From: Cardiocondyla obscurior
Taxonomy: Eukaryota; Arthropoda; Insecta; Hymenoptera; Formicidae
DNA length: 64,000 nt
Assembly (NCBI RefSeq): GCF_019399895.1
Contig: NC_091872.1
Span: 2,798,395-2,862,394, forward strand
Reading direction: 5' to 3'
The notes under the pieces were generated by a model. It did not search any database and was not told the origin of the DNA. It worked only from the letters and a program-made list of their open reading frames with translations. Of the stretch, positions 52,499-64,000 are shown in pieces. Position 1 is the first letter of the stretch. The number at the start of each line of letters is the position of its first letter. Position numbers and translations under genes: made by a program.

Positions 52499-54565
52499 GC
52501 GTAATAATTTATGTATGTACAACACGAGTAACGCTCTTGAAAACCGCAATGAAACTTGCAATCTCTACAACTAACGTCACAATGTTACACATGCTATGCT
52601 ATCGTATGAAAGTTCTTGTTGAACCTATGCCGTCATACGAATTACCGTAAAGTATTACGATATCTTGCATCTATCCTCTTTTGCCAGCGTGTACCAATCG
52701 ACTTTTCGTCATTAATGCTTTTGATTACATTCAAAAATCGTATTTCTTTTACCTATATGCGTGTATATGCATGGCACACTCCTTCAAATGCCAATTAATT
52801 TCGGCCGAGTCAACGTGAATGCAGGCGTGTCACAGCTTTTTGCATCTCTTAAATAATTTACAGACTTGTTCTCCATTTAATTTTCATAATTGGCTGGCCT
52901 CTTTCAGGCGCATCCACTCTTTTTTTTTTTTTTTTTTATTCTCATTCGTTTACGAGTTATCCCTACGGCACGAGCAGACAGTTAACTCGAAAGGGCCAAC
53001 GGGTCCGTGTTAATTAACTCCGATTAACAATTTGCAGATCTTTCCCTTGAAATAATAATAATGATAACTTTTTTGTCACAACGTACGCAACGACAGAAGT
53101 TTTCAGTTAACCGGAGTTAACTCGTTCGTGATACACAAAATATTGTCTCATCTATAACGTAACTTCTCTTAGAGTTCTACACCAAAGTCTTAAAATTCGT
53201 TATTTCCCTTTGAACTTCGATTAACGATGTTATATACATAAAACAATCTGCTACGTTTTTTTTTTTTTTGCGCGAGCGACTTTTGTTTAGTATTTTAGTT
53301 TTGTAGAATATTGTGGATAAATTATTAATAAGTAATGTATTCGCGGATCATTAATATATCACGCATGTGTATTGTATCTTTCCTAGTCTCGCCTATCGTC
53401 GGAAGTGAATTTTAGAGACCACTTCGTCAGACGTGACCGGTTACGATTCCCTATTGCATTCTCAAATGAACTAATCGTCGATCATTTTATAATGCAGTTT
53501 CAAACGGCAAAACGTTTAAAACATTCAACAAGTCTAAGCGTACAAACATTAAAATTAAAAAAAAAAGAAAAAAAAAAAACAAAGTTAAATTAAAATTTAA
53601 ATTATTAAAAATAAAGCTTGTACCCTCAGATGTGCTTAATAAAATGTTACAGCAGACGTGAGATCAGAAATTAATGTGCAATTTTGACAAATGCAGCCGT
53701 CGCAGTTATAACGAGCGCAATCCTTGAAGCGAGAGAATAGACATATATTTTGCAGGATCTGCATTATTTGATCAACGATCGATGATTCGGTACACCGAAG
53801 GCTTAATGATTAATTTATAAAGACGCGCAGTTTATTGAACTTGTGGTTTTGCAGTGGTGTTCTCTGTTCTGCCAGCTGACTGTAGCGTCAGATATCGAGC
53901 AATGTAAACGAATCAGCGAGTCATTTAATTTCACCGTGCTCCTAATCTGTACAACTCGGCGATTTTAGAATAAAATAATTAGTTCTCTTTAAAAATACGA
54001 TTTATATAAAACTTTTTTTTTTTTCCCCCTTTTTATATTATATTTATTATATATTAATGCTAATCTTTAGTTACATACGGAAGGTCGATTATTGAATTTC
54101 CGGCATTTTTCGAGTAAAACCTCTTTGAAAGATCTCGAGTTCGAAGGAAGTTTCGCAGCACGCGATTCAGAACGAAATTTATTGTCCGAGACGATCAACA
54201 ATCGTGCAAGCAAACAGTGACCACTTCCGGTTACTATTTACCCCTTTCGTTCGCATTGCTCAATAACAAATATTTCATAATTTATTTAATACGAAGGGGC
54301 TCATAATTGCTCGAAGCGCGCCGTCTGCTCCGAGATTTTCCGTCTCACTCTCCAATCTTGCGTCGCCATAAATAATTTATGTGCACTATCATTACCGATA
54401 TTTAACAATACCGATGCTATATGTATATGTATTGGGCATGACGCGTGCTTAAGATCGCAAAACTAATGAATTAATGATCATGTACGACACATATTATCAG
54501 GTTGATAATTATTCAAAACTTACTCGTCCGACATTCATAAATATATGCCATATATTTCGTACACA

Positions 54566-54650
54566 ATATATATATGTATATATACATATATATGTACATG
54601 TATATATTTATATATACATATATACATGTACATATATATATATATATTTT

Positions 54651-54704
<54 letters not shown>

Positions 54705-54711
54705 GTATCTT
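54566..54711. repeat. Long TA microsatellite
   Basis: About 145 nt of TA repeats with scattered G and C, ending in a pure (AT) stretch of about 22 units (~54655-54698). Open frames over it are Tyr/Ile repeat artefacts. Confidence 0.92.
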
Positions 54712-57700
54712 ACATCTAATTTCTATTTTGATGAGGCATGATGAATATTCCAACAGATATAATTTAAGTTTATACTTTCAGGGGAAAAACTCGCCGACTT
54801 TCGCTATTTCCGTAGCATTCCCTCGCTCCTTAACAAGTACCTATCCATCTAGACTTACGCCAGTCTAGATCTAATTAATTAGTCAATTAATTATTATCGA
54901 CAGTGCTTCTCGATAGTGTTCCTCGATAGTGCTTATCTACAATCATCTATTTCTCTTCTTGTTCTCTTTCTCCCTTTCAATCTCTCTTTCGTTCGCCCTT
55001 TCGCTCGTGCTCGCTTTCGCTCTAGTTCTCTCTTTTAGAATTTCGAAAGTCGTTACTTGCGTTCAACATTATTATTTGCAGACGTCAAATACGCGCGGAC
55101 GAAGCGCCAGGCACTTGTAGATACGGAAAGTCTATATGTATGAGTTTTTATAGCGGTGGGATATTGCTGACCTTTTAGCGCATTGATATCATGTAATTTG
55201 AACAACCAGATCGTGACCATAAACATTAACGTGATTTAAATTTTTCAACGCAAACTTAATTTTTGAAGGGCTCGAAAGTACACGAATAATTTAAATATAA
55301 TTGTAGTTGTCTAAAATTTTTTCTGTTAACATGAACTATTATTAAATTATATTAATTATAATTTTTGCAGTTTTGCAATTATTACTTAATCCTTTTTTGT
55401 CGTGTAAAAATTTTATTTGCCTTTCGTTAATGTTTATAGAAACGATTCCATGACCTTACATTCTTCGCTCTTTTTAAGAGTTATATAATGAGTTACATTT
55501 CTTATTCTATTTTTCTCTCTCGTTTTCTCAAAGAAAATTGACGAGATATAACAATTAAATTTATATCTTAAATGTTGGAATTCGGCGACGTCGATGTTAA
55601 TCCACGATATCATGTATCACGTTTGTCAGATAAAGAATAGTTACTTCTAACGATTACTTTGTGCTATTGGACGATACTTTATTCGAAAAACAGCTTCAGC
55701 TATTATATTAAAAGTAGTCTTTTATTTTCAAGTAAAAAACTACGAATATTTTGATTTTGATACTAACAATGTTTACTAAAAATAGATTTTTTTTTAATTT
55801 ATTAAAAACACATAAGATGCGATGACAAGCGCACGTGATGTTCCACTATACGTGAATAATGTGTAAAAAAAAAAGCGCTAAATCTTTTCAAGAACAATAT
55901 ACTTGACAGTTTAAATATAACTTTCTTATATATAATTTTTTGACACTAAGAAAAATCATATTTTCCAACAGAGATCCAACTTTCGCTGCTACATTATTGA
56001 AATCGGAATTTCGAGCTTCAAATAAAATGCAGTCGTGGATTAACAAACAACTGGTACGATCGCAATGGAGATGTTAAACATTTGAAAATTAGATTTTTAC
56101 CCTAATTTTTTTTTTCTTATACAATCTCGTTAGAATGTCATCATTATATTCTCGAAAGAGCGACGAGATTGTCATTCCCCTATTTTTATTTGCATAAGAA
56201 AAGAAGAAAAAAAGAGCGCAAGCAACTACTTGCGAGAAACCAATCGACGAAATTAAAAAAACAAAAGTGGAAGTACAAGTTTTTCTTTTTTTTTTCTTTT
56301 AAATTAAATATTAAACGTTAAGAAACAAAAAATAAAAATAAAAGCGCGCAGCCGCCGGTTTGAGACGCTCGAAATTCGACCAAAATCGTTTCTCATTGTT
56401 GACTCATTAAAGCGTTGCTACATCATGCTAAATTATTACATCGTCCTATCCTGCATTGCTATGCTTTTGCTTGCTTCCTCCTTAGAGGAACACCTGTCCA
56501 TATATAACATACTTTTGCAGTATGCATATTCAGTAACAGCGTATGCTCACACTTAGAAATTAGAAGACAAAACTAGAGCTCCTAAGACCTATATATCTAA
56601 TGTTAATATCGCTGTCGTATCTCCTTGTCGTCACGTACGCTGTCGTGAAACGCCACTATTGATCCGCTAGCGTTCTTAAAGCTGACACTTTGAAATCTGC
56701 ACTTTCGCACATGCCTTAAGTAGTAACGATCTTATAATATAAACAATGCATACTCTTAAAAAGCTAAACGTTTTCTTTCTTCCTTTGACACACTTCGAGT
56801 AGCGAAAGTTTAGTGGGAGCTTGAAATTACGGTGTCTTCTACTTTCGATGTGCGCGTCTCCCAAACGAAATAAAAATCTTTGAAAGGAGATCATTTTCTA
56901 TATATTCAGTCTATTCATCTCAATAAATTGCATCAATTTTTTTTTCTTTTCTTTTTTTGGTAATGAATAAAATACGTCACATGTCGCATGCTCATGTGAA
57001 ACGAAATTAAAATAATTTTGCAGATTTATATTCCGCAGTAACATTATTTTTGCGTACTACTATTGTACAATACACGGATTTGTTTAATTGCTAGCTGCTA
57101 TTTATACGCGTTTATCTCATTTACATTTTCATCGCGAGTTTGGGAGATTGAGATCTCGAAAGTAGACACACTCGAATTTTCAAGCTAATACAGCGTACTA
57201 TTTTAATGTGTAGCAAGACGACGTATAGATTTTTTACAAGGTACCATAATTATAATTTGTGTGTTTATATATATATATATATGTGTATTGTGATGTGTAT
57301 ATGTAGATATACAAATATAAATTATCGCGAGATACGATTGTACCCCATTGCTAAACGCATAAACTGCAAGGCGGACCATGCATCTATAGGAGGCCCATTT
57401 AATCGCGAGTATCAATTATCTTACACTAAACTTTGCATTATATAATTGCGCACTATTAAGCTTTCCTTTTAGAAGTTAAGAATTTTCATTCTTTCACTTC
57501 GGTTTTTTCATAAATTTCAATTTTGCACGCTTGAAAAGTCCAAATATCGTCATAATTAAGAATTCTTCAACAAGTTTGAAGTTATCTTTTCCTCGATCAA
57601 AGGCTTTTGCTAAGGCTTACAAAGTTTTCTTAACACTGAAAGCTAAAAAAAACCTCATCAAGCTAAATAAATGATAAGAATATTTTTCTTTTGTTTAGCA

Positions 57701-60700
57701 CAAGAGAGCAGCAACAGAAAACGTTGAGCTATAAAGTTGCGACATTTTGTGGCCTCCTAATTGAATATTAGTTTAAAAAAAAAAGAAAAAAAAAAAAAAC
57801 TATCTTTTATACATAATTATCGAACAATCTGCCATTGACAAAGAAAATTGTGAAACATCATTCGCTATAAGTTCTTATCTCATTAATCTCATATCTTATT
57901 ATAAAATGTGTCATTTACATTGTCGAAAAGGAGATCATCTACAGAATAAATTACTGTAATGTATGTACAAATAAGGACTAGTTTCTTAGTCCTTTCTTTT
58001 TTGTTCGGCGCAGGAAAATATCGAGCGGGAGTTCTCATTCACGTAAAAACGCGAGAATAAAACACTGATACATCCATACTTAAAGAATGTTCCGGAGAAG
58101 AGTGCGGTAATAACCACGGGTGCGCTCGTATTCATTTTGCAGCGTTATTTTTTTTTTCTGTTTTCTGTAAACGTAAACGATACGACACATCAATTAATTA
58201 TTTGAACAAACATGAATATTTGTCAAATATTAACAGAATACAAACTGATAAGAATATTACCTTAAACCTTATACGTTCGTTCTACGCTATTAACGCACTC
58301 AACTTTCGAGTCAATTATATCGTACGACAGACTCGGACTCGTTTTAGTGTTCATTGGAATATTATCGATAATATTACTGCGGCTAACTTATCCATTCGTG
58401 AATCGCCTTAAAATCTAATTCAGAAATCCATCCACAAATGATGCAATTTATTTTCATCCGTCTACTTTATCTGTCTTATATCACTTAATTACAGTAACAT
58501 AAGATGACAAACCATAATATACGTTGGCGTTTTATTCGCATAAGATGTGGATCTTCAACAACGCGAATAATTTCTTTTTTTTTCTTTTTCTATTTTACTT
58601 TTCTCCTTATTTCTACACGATGGATATATACTTCGTCCAGTTAATCAGTTATCCTGATTACACAATCCCAACTACACTTACAACCACTTCCAAACAGATT
58701 TTGTAGACAATAAAAAGCCCATTAATAGATCTCCTATATAACGCGAGAATGCTCGATTAAATGCGCCTAAAAAAGATCATCTTTAATTTTCATCTTTTAC
58801 TTTAACAACTAGAATAAATATTATTCATAGATTGTGGGGTCCTCTTTCCATACTTTCCGATATCATGTTAACATTGTAGTCTTTGTAAATCTAACATTAG
58901 AATCATTAATACAGTCAAAAATAACACTCCCGCTTTTTCTCCATCGATAATTCGAAAGACAATTTTTTCAGGAATATTCTCTCTTTTTGTAAGCAGTTAT
59001 TAGTAATACTGATTTACAAATGTAGATTATAATCGATTGAAACATAGAAATTCAATTTCTACGTAAACGCTCACATAATAAAAAAAAAAAAAAAAAAAGA
59101 GATTTTGCTATATTAATGATTCTAACAATAATACATAATAATTTAACGTGATAATTGATATATAATTGCATATTAATATATATGATTTCTATTCGTATAT
59201 TAATAGAACAAGAATTCTATTAATATAAGATTCTATTTATAAATTTAATTATTAGTGTTGCTTCCAAGATTCGCTTAGTGTTACTAGAACAATTGTGCCA
59301 ACAGATGACATAGATTTGCACAAGAGTCGTGGATTATTAAGATTAAAAATACAAAAAACTTCTAAGGTTTGGCATTATCAAGCGAAAAACAATTACTTTG
59401 TTAAAACTAATAAAAAAATCTTATTCTTATAATACTCCTAAAACTAATCTTTACTTTAATGCTAAAGCACAATTAATGCTACAATTGATTAAGCTTTGAC
59501 ATTTGAATAAAATCGCATTACATCGACACGATGTTCGATCTATTTCTCATAATTCTTTGCATGCTCTGACGAAGGCTTAGTTTGTAGCTCGTATTTAACG
59601 CCATATGAATTTGACTTATTCATAATCGTCTTTTATCTATGTAACATTCCAGCTTATCACGAACATCAGATAGGGATGTCCGTTTACTTTCATTCTTAGT
59701 ATTTTTGTATTTCTTTCAATCAACTCTAATTAGAGATATTATGATTTAAGGGGCATTTAACACAGATAAAGTTGCTTCGGCAAGGTTGCATCCTAGTTCA
59801 GCATTATTAATAGTTGATGTAAGTATAGATTGATTATGAGCTGTGCAACGTGCAGATGATAACGACCGAATGGAAAAATTAAAGTGAGACGAATAAAATG
59901 TACATCCTAAGAATTAGCAACAATAAAATAACGATTAATTCAATTACCTATCCTAAATTTGGATCCTAAAGCATAGTGTCTATCTGGGAGTAACGTTCAT
60001 AAAATTGAAGACAATAATAAAGGAATAAGAAAATGAATTTTCTGATACGCCATAGTCATATTAATTAGTTAAAACATGACCATCAAAAGCGATTAATGAT
60101 ATTTCTCTCAAATGGACACTAGCCATTATTAAATCATATTGGAAGTCATACAAATATAACGCGCGTGCTCTACATAACATTCTTCTAGTTCTACTACATA
60201 CAGCTGTCTTTATATACGAAGATTATGTTCGTTTTTCTTATCTGTTATGCAGATCAGCCGAAGTGTACACACAAGTTGTTCCATTCGATTTTCAAGAATA
60301 TTTCAAGATTACTTTAAAATAATCTAGTAAAGTTGTTAAACTGGTCAAAAGTGTGTTATATAAAAAGATAATATTATTTCTTGACATTATTTTTGGCGTT
60401 GTAATTCAACGGATATGACGTGACACGATTAGCGACTCTAAAAATATTACAATCATTATTAACCGATATTTACTTTTTATGCCAATCACCTCAGCATGAT
60501 TAGAAGTCTAGAATTTACAGAATTTACATAATGGAGTTTCACTCCTCGCGAAATGAAAGCTATTCACACATGCAACAAGATAACAGTCTCGCAAAAAGCG
60601 ACTCATAATTCATATTTTTGTCAGGTCATTTTTGTTTCTTTGTCTTATTTTTTTCTTCTTCATACAAATGCTAGGGAAAATTTATTCCCTAAAAAAATAA

Positions 60701-61308
60701 GCGTAATATGCTACACAAATTTCATCAAGTAATTATGAAATTGAAAATGTTATGCATCTCGTATCTAAGTTACGTAACTGACCATATTTAATCGGTAATT
60801 AATTTGAGAGAAATTGAAATTCTCTCCATAATCTTACCAAGCATAATTTTTACAAACCTATTTAGCTTATTTTTCAGCTTTAACTGCACACAACTTTTCC
60901 ACCCAAATGTGCAAAACATCTTTAATCTGATTTTCTGCATTAAAAGCACCTCTTTATAAAGTTAATCAAAAAATCGCTTTCTCTACACAAATGTAAAAAT
61001 AAAATATCCAGTGCCACGTATACAAAGTAAACTGTCTTATAGATTAAAGATCAAAAAGAAGGTGAAAGATAAAAAAAAAAAAAAAAAAAAAAAAAATGGA
61101 ATTGATATAAGGTACGTAAGAAAATTGATCAATTGAATTACCCTAACTGTTAAATAGTCCAAAAATTTGTGACGCAACATGCTACGATCCCGGCTGCCTG
61201 ATGAAGTTTGTTACACGTGTCACGGAGTTGTAACTATATACAATCGATTTCTTCAGAAAGATAACAACACCGTGTCGAATGTTGATTCAACTCGACACGA
61301 GAAAAGAA

Positions 61309-64000
61309 TTATGCGAAGTACATAACTCGTTTCGTGTCTGCATGAACCGTGATCGCCCGTGCCATCGCACCCGGTGTTCTATCTTCACTGCAACCCGATT
61401 GATGAGATCCTTCTCCGCTAAAAAATAAAATTATTAAAGTGATGATAAAATTCCATGTATGTAATTATTTGGGTGTCTGCTTTATCGTAACGATAACAAG
61501 AAAAAAAAAAAAAAACGATAATCCAACTTACCTATCGTGCTCCTTTTCGACCAGATGATATCTAGCCCGGAATGCTACGAGATGAGCATAGTATGCCGGC
61601 GCGGGTATACTAACGGATCTCGTGCATCTGACATATGTATGACATAATTGGTACGTGAGACACTGCAATTCGTCACTTTCGAAATGATTGTCATCCCAAA
61701 GAACATGATAATGCGACGGTCTCGATGTACCCTAGAATAAATGTATTTGGAATAAGAACCGTGACGTCGAACAATAGCGTATTTTAATAAAAGAAAATTT
61801 TATTGAATATACCTGGATACCCTGGTGACTGCAAAGATAAAAGTCGAACTCCGTCGGATGAGTTATGCATACGTCGACAGTCGTACCCGCCGGAATATTT
61901 CCACTTTTACCACTTTGCTCTTTTTTATCCGCGCAGAACAGACGCGTGTGATGTCTCTTTTGCACCACGATGAACGTTATGCCAGGTCTATAATCGATCT
62001 CGAGTTTAAGACACGCCTCACGAATAGCAGTCAACTCGTGTTGTAAAACGGTGAGAAACTGTCCTTCGGAGACGCCGTCACGATACAGAATTATCCTATG
62101 CGGCTTATATCCGCCTGTACTCTTGTAGAACATTATGAGCAATTCCCTTTAAAAAAAAATTAATTAATAAATAAAGTTTTTAAATATCTATAAATTAAAT
62201 ATTTTAAATATTTATTATTAAAAATAATTTTAATGTAAAATTTATTCAAGTGTTAAGTACATAATTAATTTCAATATCTTACCTAACCATCGAACTGAGT
62301 TCTTGAATAATTTCTTGTCTATGTTGCTGAACTCTAACAGTTGCTGCATATCGAGATGGATGAGCATCCATGCTGCCTACTACAGCAGCTATGCTGGGTT
62401 TCTTGTTGTCTCCTGCCGGCGGATGAGTCACATCAGCTCCAAGAAATATAACCGGCTCGTTAAACACTTTTGGCCTTATGCTAGGTACTAGAATGCTATT
62501 GATGCCTCCTAATTTGACATTTATTTTAAGACAGAGATTGGATAATGTTTGCGGCGATGTCTTATTGACGTTTTTCGCTTGTACACACTGAGTTGCCATA
62601 CCCAATAATGTGTCGCCTACTCGTTTCACTTCCGCTGAAAAAAGTAATGATAAATTATATATCGCAATAAATAAAATTACAAGTAATGATTTCAAAGTAA
62701 TCCATGGATCAAAGACTTTGTCCGTAATCTATATTTTTATCTGTATTTACAACATAGTTACCATATACAGGAGTTTTGCCTGGTAATACAACACAAACTA
62801 GCTGCAATTGCGAGAAAGTCGATTTCAAGTATCGAAACATGGGTTCGACTTGATCTGGTCCAGTAGCATATTTACAGAAACACGGCTGCCCAATAATGGG
62901 CATCCCAGCATCGTTACTAATTTTCTGTAGTTGCGTTGTAAATGAACGTAACGCATCTTCACGTACTGTTCGCTGAGGTGCAAAACAAGCGATCGCCCAC
63001 ACTCTAATCTCCACTCCGGTAAAGAATTGCTTGCCACGCATATCCCACACGCCTTGATTAGGCATTGCCTGCTGCTTCGTCTTTAGAAAGAAATACACAT
63101 GATTAAGTATTTAAACAATATATTTAAGTAATATAAAATTATTGGAGCAGATGCATCAGTATTTCCATACGTAAATATACTTATCTCGCGAAATTTAATT
63201 TAATATAATTTAAATATACATTATATAGCAGAAATAAATAAGTATAAGTCTAGTAAAATATGTATGTAAAGAAAAATTATGCAGCATATGAAAAAAAAAT
63301 ACTGAAAGCATCAAACTTTGTAAGTGATATCGGACTGCAAATGTAACATTAATTACATTTGTAAACCGTAAGCTACAATTACTGTACAAAAAATGATACC
63401 CATTATATCAAATATGATCTTACAAATTAAATGCAAAATAGCAATTAACAATATTATCATCGTAATATAAATTAAGTTACCAAATATAAGTATCGTAAAT
63501 GCAGTTATATGCGAGACACAAAATAAACATTATAAATTATAAATCAAAATTAATAAAATCAACTAACATAAACGTATTTTATATTTTTGATGGGTAACAA
63601 TTTTACTTTGTACGATACACGTAAAACAAATCGAAAAACTAAGAAATAATCAAATATTAGCCGCTACAAAAATGTATGCCTGCTGAAAATAATCAGTTAT
63701 TATTCTGCAAATGTGTGATTTGGCTAGACCTGACTGATTTAGTTAGAAGTTTCTCACCTGTCCACTGAGGGAACTTACGCGCCCTCCATACTGCAGTTTG
63801 GGCGGAGGTAATACACGACCTCTGACTTCCATCATACTATTCGATATAGTCAATCCAAATTCTTGTACGTAAGAATCATTGTTAAAATCAGCCCTTCTAA
63901 CTAAATTGTTAATTTCTCGTTCGCGATCTGGTGCAGAACGCGCTGTTGCTTTGATCATAGTCGAGGTCTGCATGTCTGTTAACTTTTTAATGCAGCGTTG
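61309..64000 (-). CDS. AGO1: Argonaute-1, MID and PIWI half (5' part outside window)
   Basis: Six minus-strand exons are in view: 64000-63758 (runs off the edge), 63080-62762, 62634-62283, 62146-61813, 61731-61532 and 61417-61309. They encode 518 residues to the stop. Role: effector of the microRNA silencing complex. Seen: QRCIKKLTDMQTSTMIKATA (linker after PAZ); the MID domain with CFCKYATGPDQVEPMFRYLK; and the PIWI domain with all four catalytic-type residues in place: Asp in FLGADVTHPP, Glu in HRQEIIQE, Asp in YRDGVSEGQF and His in SHYHVLWDDN. The end TKRVMYFA is typical of animal AGO proteins. The sequence follows insect AGO1, not the divergent siRNA-type AGO2. The first exon in view ends at one of two tandem donors (63758 or 63779). 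The N-terminal, PAZ and start regions are not in the window. Confidence 0.97.
63081..63757 (-). other. AGO1 intron in view (0.68 kb)
   Basis: AT-rich intron between the exon ending at 63758 (or 63779) and the exon starting at 63080. No nested gene is seen. Confidence 0.8.
63758..63778 (-). promoter_or_regulatory. Tandem 5' splice sites in AGO1
   Basis: Two in-phase donors lie 21 nt apart on the minus strand: GGGCGC|GTAAGT (exon end 63779) and GGACAG|GTGAGA (exon end 63758). Using the second adds VSSLSGQ between YGGR and TKQQAM. Both keep the frame, so both forms are possible proteins. Confidence 0.7.

Larger units (their letters stand above)
51358..61308. other. 10-kb AT-rich stretch without recognisable genes
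   Basis: The left end should hold the ACADVL promoter and 5' UTR; about 51360-51800 is less AT-rich and contains a (GTAC)n palindromic run near 51117-51132. The right end should be the AGO1 3' UTR; a candidate AATAAA lies at 60686-60681 on the minus strand. Between them I see only short, composition-driven frames and simple repeats. A long AGO1 3' UTR or an unrecognised non-coding transcript could lie here. Confidence 0.5.

Noticed and set aside
54474..54868. 81- and 107-codon frames rich in Tyr and Ile
   Set aside because: Translation of the TA microsatellite.
1..64000. tRNA, rRNA, known insect microRNAs, CRISPR arrays, transposon terminal repeats
   Set aside because: Reading both strands by eye I found no cloverleaf with a proper B box, no familiar microRNA, no spaced repeats and no paired terminal repeats. 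A tRNAscan, Rfam and RepeatMasker run would be decisive.

Overview
The window is nuclear DNA of an insect, most likely a hymenopteran and plausibly an ant. Genes are split by short introns with GT-AG borders, homopolymer A/T runs are everywhere, AT-rich background alternates with CpG-rich blocks, and the proteins read closest to insect orthologues (the Argonaute is nearly identical to insect AGO1). Placement below insect is inference. I found no CRISPR array, operon, rRNA, tRNA or intact transposon.

Layout: (1) 0.35-16.5 kb carries four genes, all on the minus strand: mitochondrial ribosome recycling factor (MRRF), adenylate kinase 2 (AK2), a 15-exon Rho guanine exchange factor of the DBS/MCF2L type, and an unrecognised Cys-motif protein. 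(2) 16.5-26.4 kb is a long spacer with CpG-rich blocks; it contains one convincing coding first exon on the minus strand (24472-24658) whose remaining exons I could not place. (3) 26.4-39.5 kb is glycogenin on the plus strand. It has a 7-nt coding first exon, a 5.4-kb first intron, a His/Gln-rich cassette exon and a very large Ser/Thr/Glu/Lys-rich last exon. (4) 41.7-44.1 kb is LCMT1, plus strand. (5) 48.1-51.4 kb is very-long-chain acyl-CoA dehydrogenase (ACADVL), minus strand, converging on LCMT1. (6) 51.4-61.3 kb is a 10-kb AT-rich stretch without recognisable genes. (7) 61.3-64.0 kb is the 3' half (MID and PIWI) of Argonaute-1, minus strand, cut by the window edge.

The genes are housekeeping genes from separate pathways: mitochondrial translation, nucleotide balance, Rho signalling, glycogen priming, PP2A methylation, fatty-acid oxidation and microRNA silencing. 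They do not form a pathway cluster. For each multi-exon gene I joined exons by reading splice borders and checking that phase carries through; all seven recognised models and the unrecognised one close in frame.

Most worth a second look: the oversized glycogenin with an internal glycogen-synthase-binding motif and at least three possible ends; the tandem 5' splice sites in AGO1 that add or remove seven residues; an 11-bp stem-loop 11 nt past the DBS stop codon; the orphan coding exon at 24.5 kb; and the unrecognised 375-residue protein. I saw no clear novel multi-gene system.
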